Source of the DNA: Massilia sp. YIM B02763
Lineage (GTDB): Bacteria > Pseudomonadota > Gammaproteobacteria > Burkholderiales > Burkholderiaceae_D
Length of the DNA: 64,000 bases
Reading direction: 5' to 3'
Assembly (NCBI RefSeq): GCF_030412015.1
Contig: NZ_JASNRD010000023.1
Coordinates: 1-64,000 of the forward strand
Positions 38,002-47,383 of this stretch are shown here, piece by piece; the first letter of the stretch is position 1, and every line of letters starts with the position of its first letter. The notes below the pieces were generated by a model that saw nothing but the letters and a program-made list of their open reading frames with translations, had not been told where the DNA came from and ran no database searches. Position numbers and translations under genes: made by a program.

Positions 38002-38424
38002 TCAGCCTTCGACGATCTCGAACGAGTGCGTGATCTCGGCCGTCTTGGCCAGCATGATCGACGCCGAGCAGTACTTGTCGTGCGACAGGTTGACGGCGCG
38101 TTCCACGGCCGCTTCCTTCAGGTTGCGGCCCGTGACCGTGAAGTGGAAGTGGATCTTGGTGAACACCTTCGGGTCGCTGTCGGCCCGTTCGGCCTTGAGC
38201 GTCACGTCGCAGCCGCGCACGTCCTCGCGGCCGCGTTTCAGGATCAGCACCACGTCGTAGGCCGTGCAGCCGCCGGTACCCAGCAGCACCATTTCCATCG
38301 GACGCGGCGCCAGGTTGTGGCCGCCGCCCTCGGGCGCCCCATCCATGCTGACCATGTGGCCGGAACCGGTCTCGGCCCGGAAGCTCATCCCGGTCGGGCC
38401 GTTCCAGCTGACTTTGACTTCCAT
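38002..38424 (-). CDS. OsmC/Ohr family protein (YhfA-like)
   Basis: The 140-residue protein starts MEVKVSWNGPTGMSF and shows the OsmC fold features GGHNLAPRPMEMVLLGTGGC with the reactive cysteine, and the second cysteine in LSHDKYCSASIML. Members reduce organic peroxides with a cysteine pair, although the YhfA branch is not proven to do so. A GGAG site fits the ATG at 38424; the ATG at 38436 would add four residues. Confidence 0.87.
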   Translation of the reverse strand: MEVKVSWNGPTGMSFRAETGSGHMVSMDGAPEGGGHNLAPRPMEMVLLGTGGCTAYDVVLILKRGREDVRGCDVTLKAERADSDPKVFTKIHFHFTVTGRNLKEAAVERAVNLSHDKYCSASIMLAKTAEITHSFEIVEG

Positions 38425-38498
38425 CGCTTGCTCCATCGTGGATTGTGTGTGAAGACATGCATTCTAAGCCAGCGCCCATCCTTGCGCTGGCAAGCCCC

Positions 38499-39676
38499 TC
38501 AGACCGCCAGCACGTAGCGCTCGCTCTTCATGCGCCAGCTGGCGAAGGCGACCGCCGCCAGCGCCGCCACGCTCGAGCAGGCGAAGGTCAGCACGAAGGG
38601 CAGCATGCCCAGCTCTCCGACCTTGGCCGTCTCGCGCAGCAGCGTCTGGTTCGACAGCATCGGCACCAGGTACATCCAGGTGGCCGTCTTGAGGTCCAGC
38701 ATGGACACGGCGATACCCGGGATCATCGGCAGCAGCATCACGAAGGTCAGCACGCTCTGCGCTTCCTTGAACGACTTCGCGTTCATCGCCACCGCGATCT
38801 GCAGGCCGGCCGCGAACAGCGACAGCGGCACCGAGGCCAGGCACACGAGCAGCAGGGCGCTCCAGGTGACGCGCCAGGACATGCCGATTTCCTCCAGAGG
38901 CAGCCAGGACAGGATCGCATGCGCCAGCATCAGTTCGAGCGTGATGCCGACGATGGCGATCAGGGCCGCCGCCAGCCATTTGCCGGTGACCAGTTCCCAG
39001 GCCGCGGCCGGCTGCGCCATCAGCACTTCGAGCGAGCGGCGTTCGCGTTCGCCGGCGGTGCTGTCGACGGCCGCCGACAGGCCGCACACGAAGGCGGGGA
39101 AGAACAGGAAGCCGAGGATGCCGCCGATCACGCCGGCCGAGCGCGCGGCATTGCTGCCGGTGTCGTAGCGCTGCAGGTCGACGGGCGACATGGTGGCCGG
39201 CGACACGCCGTGCGCCAGCAGGCGCGCGCTGGCGATGTTCGATTCGTAGGCGCGCAGCACGTCCTCGATGTCGCGCCGGCCATCCTGATCGGCGGCCGTG
39301 TCGTACCACAGCTCGATGCGCGCCGGCCGCATGGCCTGGTAGTCGGCGGCGAATTTCTCCGGCAGGCGCAGCACGGCGGCGACCTTGCGCGAGCGCAGCA
39401 GCTCGCCGATCGCCGGCTCGTCCAGAGCGGCCGTCTCCTGCAGTTCGATGTTCTTCTGCTTGAGCTGGGACATCAGCGTGGGCGCCTGGGCGCCGCCGAT
39501 GACGGCCAGCTTGATGCCTTCGCGCTCGGGGCGGGTGGCGCGGTCGATCTGCTGGTTCAGGATGTAGCCCAGCATGATCGGGTACATCAGCGTGAACAGC
39601 GCCAGTACGCCCAGCGAGCGCTTGTCGCGCAGGGTTTCGCGGAACTCCTTCAGGAAGACGATGAGGAACCTTGGCT

Positions 39677-39680
<4 letters not shown>
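38499..39680 (-). CDS. ABC-2 type transporter permease (NatB-like)
   Basis: The 393-residue permease starts MKPRFLIVFLKEFRETLRDKRS, the cytoplasmic lead typical of NatB/CcmB-type ABC-2 exporters. One helix (about 24-42) is followed by a large extracytoplasmic domain (about 45-185) and five to six helices to the C-terminus. The start overlaps the ATPase stop by 4 bp (ATGA). NatAB exports sodium in Bacillus; the substrate here is unknown. Confidence 0.88.
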
Positions 39681-40411
<731 letters not shown>

Positions 40412-40432
40412 AAGTCGTCGTTATGTCTACGT

Positions 40433-41872
40433 TTACGGTTGCGGCCCGGCGCTGCCGAGCTGGAAGGTGGGGGCAGGGATCTCGTTCAGGCAGCTGCCGT
40501 CGACGGGCTTCCCGGGCTGGTCGAGGAAGGCGCGCAGCAGGCGCGGCGCGCAGCCGAGCTGCGAGACGCCGTGGCCGACGTTGGCGACGACCAGCTGCTG
40601 GGCATGCGCCATGTGGCGCGCCGCACTGGCCGCGCGGTGCGGCGGCGTGACCGGGTCGAGGGCGCCGGACAGCAGCAGGGCCGGGGCCTCGATGCGCGTC
40701 GGCGCGACATACGGCACGGCCGGCACGTTCATCGCCTGGCACAGGCCGCGCATGCGCACGGTCAGCTCCTTCGTCAGCGGCGAGGCATCCTGCGCGGCCA
40801 GCGCCGGCGTCAAGCGCGGCACGTCCTCGGCGCAGACGACGGCCAGGTGCATCAGCGTGGCGGGCGAGGCGTCCGGCGCGAAGTCGGCGGCCAGGTTGCG
40901 GCGCGCGACGAACGGCTGCCAGCGGCCTGCGAAGGCGCTGTGCACGAGGAAGGGCAGGCGGCGCGCGTCGGCCGGGGCGTACAGCATGTTGCGCACCGTG
41001 TCGAGCAGGCGCGCGCTCGTCATCGTGACGTCGACCTGGCGCGCGGTGCGCGGGTCGGGCAAATTCAGCTTGAGCGGGGTGGCATCGAGCTTGCCCACCA
41101 GGGCCGCGAAGTCGGCGCGCAGGGTCGGATAGGCGGCGCGGCAGGCGGCATCCTTGGCGCATTGCTCGAACAGGCGGTCGAGCGCGGCCTGGCTGTCGCG
41201 CCCGCCGGCGGGGATCACCTGCTCGGGCGCGGCCACGCCGTCCAGTATCAGCGCGCGCACGCTGGCCGGATAGGCGCGCGCATACACCTGGCCGAGACGG
41301 GTGCCGTAGGAGCCGCCCCAGAGATTGATCTTGCCGTAGCCGAGCGCACGGCGCACGGCCTCGATGTCGCGCGCCGCATTGGTTGTCGTGTAGGCCGCGA
41401 ACGGCGCCTTGCTGGACTTGATGCAGCGCCGCAGTTCCGCATCGACCTCGTCGTCGCTGAGCTGGACGTCTTCCTCGAGACCGGACTTGCATTCGAGCCG
41501 GCCCGACAGGCCCGTGCCGCGCTGGTCGATGAACACGATGTCGCGGGTGGCGCGCACGCGCTTGAATGCGGTGGCGAGCAGGGGCAGCACGTCGCTGCCC
41601 GCTTCGCCGGGACCGCCCGCCAGCACGAACACGGGGTCCGGCTGCGCCCCTTCGCGCAGCGCCGGGGCGATCGTCACGTGCAGGGACAGCGTGGCCGGCT
41701 GGCCCGGCTGCAGGGGCACGGGCAGCTTCAGGCAACGCAGGGATTCCTCGACGCCGGGCAGGTGGCAGGCATGCGGTTCGGGATGGGCGGCGGCAGGCGT
41801 CGCCGCCGAGGACTGGCCGCCGCACAGCAGCAGGAGCGCCAGCAGCGCTCCCCGGATCGGACTTGATTTCAC
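40433..41872 (-). CDS. Secreted alpha/beta hydrolase, TAP-like peptidase family
   Basis: The 479-residue product begins with a signal peptide (residues 1 to about 24, GGQSSAATP). The alpha/beta-hydrolase core has the oxyanion motif LAGGPGEAGS, DQRGTGLSG, and nucleophile Ser188 (WGGSYGTRLG). The C-terminal TAP-like domain carries LLLSGALDPVTPP (acid) and NVGHGVSQLGC (His). Relatives are tripeptidyl aminopeptidases and prolyl aminopeptidases. The GTG at 41872 was chosen because GAGGAG lies just upstream and the signal peptide follows at once. It precedes the NatAB-like pair by 21 bp. Confidence 0.87.
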   Translation of the reverse strand: MKSSPIRGALLALLLLCGGQSSAATPAAAHPEPHACHLPGVEESLRCLKLPVPLQPGQPATLSLHVTIAPALREGAQPDPVFVLAGGPGEAGSDVLPLLATAFKRVRATRDIVFIDQRGTGLSGRLECKSGLEEDVQLSDDEVDAELRRCIKSSKAPFAAYTTTNAARDIEAVRRALGYGKINLWGGSYGTRLGQVYARAYPASVRALILDGVAAPEQVIPAGGRDSQAALDRLFEQCAKDAACRAAYPTLRADFAALVGKLDATPLKLNLPDPRTARQVDVTMTSARLLDTVRNMLYAPADARRLPFLVHSAFAGRWQPFVARRNLAADFAPDASPATLMHLAVVCAEDVPRLTPALAAQDASPLTKELTVRMRGLCQAMNVPAVPYVAPTRIEAPALLLSGALDPVTPPHRAASAARHMAHAQQLVVANVGHGVSQLGCAPRLLRAFLDQPGKPVDGSCLNEIPAPTFQLGSAGPQP

Positions 41873-42013
41873 GAGCTCTCCTCTTCGATGCCGATCATAG
41901 TAGTTTGCTATTCTTTTGGCGGTCAATTGAAAGTTGCAAAATTGCATGATCCAGTGTTCCGGGAACAAGCCGCTTGCGCTGCCTCCAAGGGCGGCGGGCA
42001 GGCGACGGCTGGC

Positions 42014-42043
42014 TTGACTGGTGCGTGGAAAATCGGCTATGAT
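42014..42043 (+). promoter_or_regulatory. Sigma-70 promoter of rplM-rpsI
   Basis: TTGACT (42014-42019) and TATGAT (42038-42043) are 18 bases apart. The expected transcript has a leader of about 105 bases, long enough for the autogenous control by L13 that is known for rplM-rpsI in E. coli. Within it GGCCGAGTCC and similar GC-rich blocks may fold. Confidence 0.72.
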
Positions 42044-42157
42044 CGCAGGCTTTCCATTTGCTCAGGAAAAGACAATAAGGCCGAGTCCGCGAGTCCGGCA
42101 GCATCGACCCCGCGGAACCACCATTTGAGCATTTACACCTATATATAGGAAGTCAAC

Positions 42158-42586
42158 ATGAAAACTTTTTCCGCTAAGGGCCATGAAGTCCAGCGCGATT
42201 GGTACGTGATTGACGCGACGGACAAAGTCCTCGGACGTGTTGCCAGCGAAGTGGCACTCCGACTGCGCGGCAAACACAAGCCCGAATTCACTCCGCACGT
42301 CGACACCGGCGATTTCATCGTCGTCGTCAATGCAGGCAAGCTGCGCGTGACCGGCACCAAGGCCACCGCGAAGACCTACTACCGTCACTCGGGCTACCCG
42401 GGCGGTATCTACGAAACCAACTTCCTGAAAATGCAACAGCGCTTCCCGGGCCGTGCCCTGGAAAAGGCCGTCAAAGGCATGCTGCCGAAGGGCCCGCTGG
42501 GCTACGCCATGATCAAGAAGCTGAAAGTGTACGCGGAAGGCACCCACCCGCACGCTGCCCAGCAACCCAAAGCACTCGAACTGTAA
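42158..42586 (+). CDS. rplM: 50S ribosomal protein L13
   Basis: The 142-residue protein begins MKTFSAKGHEVQRDWYVIDA and ends with the usual HPHAAQQPKALEL. It has the family length and motifs (VLGRVASEVALRLRGKHK, in part; GMLPKGPLG). L13 is an early assembly protein of the large subunit. It is cotranscribed with rpsI, 9 bp downstream. AGGAAG provides the ribosome binding site. Confidence 0.98.
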   Translation: MKTFSAKGHEVQRDWYVIDATDKVLGRVASEVALRLRGKHKPEFTPHVDTGDFIVVVNAGKLRVTGTKATAKTYYRHSGYPGGIYETNFLKMQQRFPGRALEKAVKGMLPKGPLGYAMIKKLKVYAEGTHPHAAQQPKALEL

Positions 42587-42595
42587 GGAATTGCC

Positions 42596-42988
42596 ATGAT
42601 CGGTAACTACAACTACGGCACCGGCCGTCGCAAGAGTGCAGTGGCCCGTGTGTTCATCAAGGCTGGCACCGGCCAGATCATCGTGAACGGCAAACCGGCC
42701 GCCGAATACTTCTCGCGCGAAACCGGCCTGATGGTCATCCGTCAACCGCTGGAACTGACCGGCAACGTCGAGCGTTTCGACATCAAGGTCAACGTGCACG
42801 GCGGCGGCGAGTCCGGCCAGGCAGGTGCAGTGCGCCACGGCATCACCCGCGCGCTGATCGACTACGACGCAGGCCTGAAGGGCGACCTGGCACGTGCCGG
42901 TTTCGTCACCCGTGACGCCCGTGAAGTCGAGCGTAAGAAAGTTGGTCTGCGCAAAGCACGTCGCGCAAAGCAATTCTCGAAGCGTTAA
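42596..42988 (+). CDS. rpsI: 30S ribosomal protein S9
   Basis: The 130-residue protein starts MIGNYNYGTGRRKSAVARVF and ends in the invariant basic tail KKVGLRKARRAKQFSKR, which reaches the decoding site. It is the second gene of the rplM-rpsI operon and is followed by a strong terminator. Confidence 0.98.
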   Translation: MIGNYNYGTGRRKSAVARVFIKAGTGQIIVNGKPAAEYFSRETGLMVIRQPLELTGNVERFDIKVNVHGGGESGQAGAVRHGITRALIDYDAGLKGDLARAGFVTRDAREVERKKVGLRKARRAKQFSKR

Positions 42989-43021
42989 TTGGATTGCAGC
43001 ACCTCGGTGCTGCTCCCAAAC

Positions 43022-43060
43022 AAAAAGCCGCCCGCTGCAAAGCCGGCGGCTTTTTTGTTT
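43022..43060. terminator. Terminator after rpsI
   Basis: AAAAAGCCGCC (from 43022) pairs with GGCGGCTTTTTT (to 43056). The A-run on the left lets it also serve the SDR gene that ends at 43059 on the other strand, whose stop lies in the T-rich end. Confidence 0.88.
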
Positions 43061-44078
43061 ATCTGCTTGCCCCCGGCGGTCCGCGCCGCGCCAGCGCGAC
43101 CAGGCCGATACCCAGCGCCGCCCACAGCATGCGCTTGCGGTTCGGATAGCATTCGATGTGGCGCGTGTAGAAGCTCGACACGATCGCTTCATTGCCCCAG
43201 GTGCCGCGCACGGCGCCGGTGCCGGGAATCGGTGCGAACAGGTTGTCGACGCCGTCGTCCGGCGTGTTTTCCGTCTGCAGCCGGAAGCCGGCGCCGCGCG
43301 CGAGCATCAGCTTGTCGACCAGTCCCGGACTGAGCTTCTCCAGGAAGATCGCCATCGCCGCCTGGCCGCCGACGACCAGGTTGCGGCGCGGGTGCGTGGC
43401 TGCGAACAGGATGGTCTCGGCCACCACTTCCGGTGCGTAGATCGGCGGGATCGGCCTGGACTGGTGCCCGCCCAGCTTGGCACGGGCGTTGTGGAAGAAC
43501 GGTGTGTCGAGGAAGCCGGGCTGGATCAGCGTCACCGTGATCGGCATCTCTTCGCGCATCAGGTCCAGCCGGATGCTGTCGGTGAAGCCCGCGATGCCGT
43601 GCTTGGACGCCACGTAGGCGGAGTGCAGGGGCACCGCCCGGTTCGATGCCGCCGATCCCATGTTGATGATGGTGCCGCTGCGCTGGCGCCGCATCGGGCC
43701 CAGTGCCGCCTTCACGCCGTAGATCTGGCCCATCAGGTTGACCTGGATGATGCGGTCGAGTTCTTCGATCGTCATGTCCAGTACCGAGGCGTGCTCGTTC
43801 ACTGCAGCATTGTTGAGCCAGGTGTCGATGTGGCCGAAGCGTTGCACCGCTTGCTCGGCCAGGCGCTCGACCTGGGGCCACTCGGCGACGTCGGTGACGA
43901 CCACGTGCGCCTGGCCGCCGCTGGCCTCGATCTGCGTCGCGACGTGCTCGAGTGCATCGCGGTTGCGTGCCGCCAGTACCACGCGGGCCCCCTTGGCGCC
44001 GAAGGCGAGGGCGCTGGCGCGGCCGATACCGCTGGACGCACCCGTGATGACGACGACTTGCTCGGCGATCGGCTTCAT
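43059..44078 (-). CDS. Short-chain dehydrogenase/reductase with C-terminal extension
   Basis: The 339-residue protein has a Rossmann domain with TGASSGIGRA (residues 12-21), NNAA, and the catalytic SAYVASK (Tyr-x-x-x-Lys). It is about 90 residues longer than the classical SDR. The extension ends in a hydrophobic helix flanked by basic residues (RKRMLWAALGIGLVALARRG), suggesting a membrane association. The substrate is unknown. The ATG at 44078 has an AGGAG site. Confidence 0.88.
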   Translation of the reverse strand: MKPIAEQVVVITGASSGIGRASALAFGAKGARVVLAARNRDALEHVATQIEASGGQAHVVVTDVAEWPQVERLAEQAVQRFGHIDTWLNNAAVNEHASVLDMTIEELDRIIQVNLMGQIYGVKAALGPMRRQRSGTIINMGSAASNRAVPLHSAYVASKHGIAGFTDSIRLDLMREEMPITVTLIQPGFLDTPFFHNARAKLGGHQSRPIPPIYAPEVVAETILFAATHPRRNLVVGGQAAMAIFLEKLSPGLVDKLMLARGAGFRLQTENTPDDGVDNLFAPIPGTGAVRGTWGNEAIVSSFYTRHIECYPNRKRMLWAALGIGLVALARRGPPGASR

Positions 44079-44262
44079 GCGCTCTCCTGTTTTTTGTTGC
44101 GATGCAGCGGATGCTAGCATTGCCACCCCGACCGGCGCGCGCGGCTGCCTCACGGGAATATACGGGCGGCGCCAGCCAGTGCAATGCAACACAAGCGGGA
44201 GCAGCCTGCTAGAATTGCGGGCTCGTACGGGAATGACTCTTTATTACCAAGAAGGAATAGAC

Positions 44263-45300
44263 ATGATCAAAGTTGGCATCGTTGGCGGAACCGGTTACAC
44301 GGGGGTAGAACTGCTGCGCCTGCTCGCAGCCCATCCGGAAACGGAGCTGACCGCCATTACGTCGCGCAAGGAAGACGGCCTGCCCGTCGCCGACATGTTC
44401 CCGTCGCTGCGCGGCCATGTCGACATCGCCTTCTCGAGCCCGGACAAGGCCGACCTGAAGCAGTGCGACGTGGTGTTCTTTGCCACCCCGCACGGCGTCG
44501 CGATGGCCCAGGCGCCCGAGCTGCTGGCCGCCGGCGTCAAGGTGATCGACCTGGCCGCCGACTTCCGCCTGAAGGACCAGGCGACCTTCGAGAAGTGGTA
44601 CAAGATCCCGCACACCGCGCCGGAACTGCTGGAAGAGGCCGTCTATGGCCTGCCCGAGCTGAACCGCGAGGACATCAAGAACGCGCGCCTGATCGCCAAC
44701 CCGGGCTGCTACCCGACCACGATGCAGCTGGGCTTCTATCCGCTGCTGAAAGCCGGCATCATCGATGCGGGCAGCCTGATCGCCGATGCCAAGTCGGGCG
44801 TGTCCGGCGCCGGCCGCAAGGCCGAGATCGGCACGCTGTTTTCGGAGGCGAGCGACAACTTCAAGGCCTACGGCGTGCATGGCCACCGCCACACCCCGGA
44901 AACCTCGGCCCAGCTGCAGCGCTACACCGAACAGCAGGTCGGCCTGATCTTCACCCCGCACCTGGTGCCGATGATCCGCGGCATGCACGCGACGCTGTAC
45001 GCGCGCCTGAACAAGGATATTTCCAACGAGGCACTGCAGCAGCTGTTCGAGGAGCAGTACAAGGACGCCGAGTTCGTCGACGTCATGCCGTTCGCCTCGC
45101 ACCCGGAAACCCGTTCGACGCGCGGCTCGAACATGCTGCGCATCGCGCTGCACCGCCCGGACAACGGCAATACCGTCGTGATCCTGGTCGTGCAGGACAA
45201 CCTGGTCAAGGGCGCCTCGGGCCAGGCCGTGCAGTGCATGAACCTGATGTTCGGCCTGCCGGAAAGCATGGGCCTGAAGCAGATCGCGCTGCTGCCGTAA
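44263..45300 (+). CDS. argC: N-acetyl-gamma-glutamyl-phosphate reductase
   Basis: The 345-residue enzyme reduces N-acetylglutamyl phosphate to the semialdehyde in arginine synthesis. The N-terminal Rossmann motif is VGGTGYTGVELLRLL, and the catalytic cysteine is Cys149 (NPGCYPTTM). HxHRHTPE (HGHRHTPE) and the C-terminal motif GQAVQCMNLMFG are standard. An AAGGAATAG site precedes the ATG. A terminator follows immediately. The usual arrangement upstream is rplM-rpsI; here an SDR gene is placed between. Confidence 0.96.
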   Translation: MIKVGIVGGTGYTGVELLRLLAAHPETELTAITSRKEDGLPVADMFPSLRGHVDIAFSSPDKADLKQCDVVFFATPHGVAMAQAPELLAAGVKVIDLAADFRLKDQATFEKWYKIPHTAPELLEEAVYGLPELNREDIKNARLIANPGCYPTTMQLGFYPLLKAGIIDAGSLIADAKSGVSGAGRKAEIGTLFSEASDNFKAYGVHGHRHTPETSAQLQRYTEQQVGLIFTPHLVPMIRGMHATLYARLNKDISNEALQQLFEEQYKDAEFVDVMPFASHPETRSTRGSNMLRIALHRPDNGNTVVILVVQDNLVKGASGQAVQCMNLMFGLPESMGLKQIALLP

Positions 45301-45324
45301 TCTGCTCGATCCGCAACACATCGA

Positions 45325-45363
45325 CGCGGCGTCTTCCCTGGGGGAGACGCCGCGTTGTTTTTT
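45325..45363 (+). terminator. Terminator after argC
   Basis: CGCGGCGTCT (45325-45334) pairs with AGACGCCGCG (45345-45354), followed by TTG and a run of T. Confidence 0.9.
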
Positions 45364-45466
45364 GGCAAGGTTTGGCGACAAGATGCAGATCAAGGCGAGC
45401 CGGATGGGGGACGGTAAATTGTCCGTTGCACCATTTCTTTCCGGATCTCATTGCGAGGGGATTGCC

Positions 45467-45877
45467 ATGTTCGGTCGTAACGCAAAAAGCGAAATCGATA
45501 GCCTGATCGGTATTTCCGCGCGCATCGAAGGAGACCTGGTCTTCACCGGAGGCCTGCGCATCGACGGCGAAGTGCACGGCAACGTGCTGGCCGGCGGCGA
45601 TACCGACAGCGTGCTGATCGTCTCGGAACATGCGCGCATCGAGGGAGAGGTGCGCTGCGCCAACCTGGTCGTCAACGGCTCGATCGCGGGTACCGTATAT
45701 TGCTCCGAGCTACTTGAATTGCAGCCGAAAGGCCGCATACATGGTGATGTCCATTACCGCCTGCTCGAAATGCACGGCGGCGCGCTCGTCACGGGCAAGC
45801 TGACCCACCAGCCCGAATTGCTGACCGAAGAACCCGTGTTCCACCTCGGGGTGGCCCCTGAAGGTGCGCCAGCATGA
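45467..45877 (+). CDS. Bactofilin family polymer-forming protein
   Basis: The 136-residue protein has the bactofilin right-handed beta-helix (DUF583): SARIEGDLVFTGGLRIDGEV (residues 15-34) repeats through RIEGEVRCANLVVNG and GRIHGDVHYRLLEM. Bactofilins form nucleotide-independent filaments involved in shape or polar localisation. The ATG at 45467 (MFGRNAKSE) has a GAGGGG site and fits the family; the open frame extends 105 bp upstream. erpA follows 55 bp later. Confidence 0.92.
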   Translation: MFGRNAKSEIDSLIGISARIEGDLVFTGGLRIDGEVHGNVLAGGDTDSVLIVSEHARIEGEVRCANLVVNGSIAGTVYCSELLELQPKGRIHGDVHYRLLEMHGGALVTGKLTHQPELLTEEPVFHLGVAPEGAPA

Positions 45878-45892
45878 CTTGCGCCAACGGTC

Positions 45893-45898
45893 TATAAT
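45893..45898 (+). promoter_or_regulatory. -10 box upstream of erpA
   Basis: TATAAT lies 34 bases before the erpA ATG, just after the bactofilin stop. The -35 region is poor, which can mean an activator or a readthrough transcript from the bactofilin gene. Confidence 0.4.
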
Positions 45899-45932
45899 GG
45901 ACGAAATCCGTAATCCAATCAGGAGTTTATCC

Positions 45933-46307
45933 ATGAATGCAGTCGCCGACGTGCAAGAGTCGCAAGACACCACCATCCCGTCGCCCATCATCTTCACCGA
46001 CAGCGCCGCAGACAAAGTCGCCCAGCTGATCGAAGAAGAAGGCAACCCCGACCTGAAGCTGCGCGTCTTCGTGCAGGGCGGCGGCTGCTCGGGCTTCCAG
46101 TACGGCTTCACCTTCGACGAAATCGTCAACGACGACGACACGACGATGGAAAAGAACGGCGTCCAGCTGCTGATCGACTCGATGAGCTACCAGTACCTGG
46201 TCGGCGCCGAGATCGACTACAAGGACGACCTCGAAGGCGCCCAGTTCGTCATCAAGAACCCGAACGCCACCTCGACCTGCGGCTGCGGTTCCTCGTTCTC
46301 CGCCTGA
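45933..46307 (+). CDS. erpA: Iron-sulfur cluster insertion protein ErpA
   Basis: The 124-residue A-type carrier delivers Fe-S clusters to target proteins. The three cluster cysteines are Cys52 (QGGGCSGFQYGF), Cys116 and Cys118 (STCGCGSSFS). The ATG at 45933 has an AGGAG site. It is followed by a terminator. The neighbours (bactofilin, argC) match the order in many Burkholderiales. Confidence 0.96.
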   Translation: MNAVADVQESQDTTIPSPIIFTDSAADKVAQLIEEEGNPDLKLRVFVQGGGCSGFQYGFTFDEIVNDDDTTMEKNGVQLLIDSMSYQYLVGAEIDYKDDLEGAQFVIKNPNATSTCGCGSSFSA

Positions 46308-46329
46308 TCGACGTTTCGTCCCATTGAAT

Positions 46330-46362
46330 GGCCGCCCCGGCATTGCCGCGGCGGCCGTTTTC
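46330..46362 (+). terminator. Terminator after erpA
   Basis: GGCCGCC (46330-46336) pairs with GGCGGCC (46350-46356), followed by GTTTTCGTTT. Confidence 0.75.
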
Positions 46363-46650
46363 GTTTCTGGTGTTGTTATTTCCAGACCCGTATTGGTACC
46401 TGGGCCAGAACGGCCAGGAGTGCGACGCGACAGGGGGCGGGCCGTCTTTCCTTGCGCGTGATGCGCAGGCGGCAGGGGGGGAGCGCCGAAGTGGCTCGTC
46501 GCTTTCAAGAAGCTCGCGTTGCAAGCGAGTGCGGTGGATGCGTTCGCGCTCCGGAGATGGCATGGAGCGCCGTGCACGAGAAATGACGGGCCTGTTCACG
46601 TAGGGTGGGCACCATGTGCCCACCAGTGTGCGCGTTACCGGGATACGCGT
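46363..46650. other. Gene-poor spacer at the start of the accessory segment
   Basis: No open frame here has coding character. The segment carries a G-run (AGGGGGGGA near 46475) and, at its right end, a copy of the GTAGGGTGG palindrome (46599-46624). It marks the boundary between erpA and the accessory genes. Confidence 0.5.
46599..46624. repeat. Palindromic repeat, GTAGGGTGG family
   Basis: CGTAGGGTGGGCACCATGTG followed by CCCACC is nearly identical to 19363-19388, with one base changed (ATG for ACG) in the centre. It sits 27 bp from the stop of the nitroreductase. Confidence 0.82.
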
Positions 46651-47286
46651 TCAGTTGATCTCGGTGACGAACTGGTCGCGCGGGCGGCGCACCTTCGGCA
46701 GGTCGACCAGCCAGTCGGCGTCGGCCTTGCGGTAGCCCAACGGCAGCATCACGACGCTACGCAGGTTGCGCTCGCGCAGCTTCAGGATGCCGTCGACGGC
46801 GGCCGGATCGAAGCCTTCCATCGGGGTCGCATCGACTTCCTCGAAGGCGGCCGCGATGACGGCCGCGCCGAAGCCGATGTACGCCTGGCGCGCCGCGTGT
46901 TCGAAGTTCACCTGCTCGCCGCGGCCCGGATAGGTCGACAGCAGTTGCTGGCGATACGCTTCCCAGCCTTCGTTGCGGAAGCCGCGCACTTCGTTGGTCA
47001 GGTCGAACATGTGGTTGATGCGCTCGGCCGTGTAGTCGTCCCAGGCGGCGAACACGAGCAGGTGCGACGCATCCGTCACTTGCGCCTGGTTCCACGCCAC
47101 TTCGCGGATCTGCGCGCGCAGGGCCGGATTCTTGATGACGAAGATTTCATACGGTTGCAGGCCGGACGAGGTCGGCGCCAGGCGGGCCGCCTCGATGATG
47201 CGTTCGATCTTGTCTTCGGCGACCGGACGGGTCGGATCCATCGCCTTGGTGGCGTAGCGCCATTGCAGTTTATTCAGTAATTCCAT
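46651..47286 (-). CDS. NAD(P)H nitroreductase, NfnB/NfsB type
   Basis: The 211-residue flavoprotein begins MELLNKLQWRYATKAMDPTRP and has the FMN-binding motifs RYATKAM, APTSSGLQPYEIFVI and PLGYRKAD. Such enzymes reduce quinones and nitroaromatics. It is divergent from the LysR gene 97 bp away, which suggests control by that regulator. Confidence 0.9.
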   Translation of the reverse strand: MELLNKLQWRYATKAMDPTRPVAEDKIERIIEAARLAPTSSGLQPYEIFVIKNPALRAQIREVAWNQAQVTDASHLLVFAAWDDYTAERINHMFDLTNEVRGFRNEGWEAYRQQLLSTYPGRGEQVNFEHAARQAYIGFGAAVIAAAFEEVDATPMEGFDPAAVDGILKLRERNLRSVVMLPLGYRKADADWLVDLPKVRRPRDQFVTEIN

Positions 47287-47359
47287 TGCGGACCTCGTTA
47301 ATAATGGGTGACAGCATTGTATTCCCTCTTCACCAAGCAATAAACTAGGAGGTCAGCAA

Positions 47360-47374
47360 ATGATTTGTTCGTGA
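47360..47374 (+). other. Four-codon minicistron with strong ribosome binding site before lysR-type gene
   Basis: AGGAGG (47347-47352) precedes an ATG at 47360 that opens a frame of only four codons (Met-Ile-Cys-Ser) ending at TGA 47372-47374. This frame is the same as that of the regulator, whose own start follows within 12 bp. It could give translational reinitiation, or it could be a nonsense mutation near the original start. Confidence 0.45.
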
Positions 47375-47383
47375 AAGGTGAAG

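Noticed and set aside
45362..45466. Upstream extension of the bactofilin frame (MARFGDKMQ...)
   Set aside because: It starts within the argC terminator T-run and lacks family similarity; the start at 45467 has a proper ribosome binding site.
46252..46623. Minus-strand frame opposite the erpA end and the following spacer
   Set aside because: It begins in the GTAGGGTGG palindrome and runs through the terminator and into erpA; low-complexity composition, no family.
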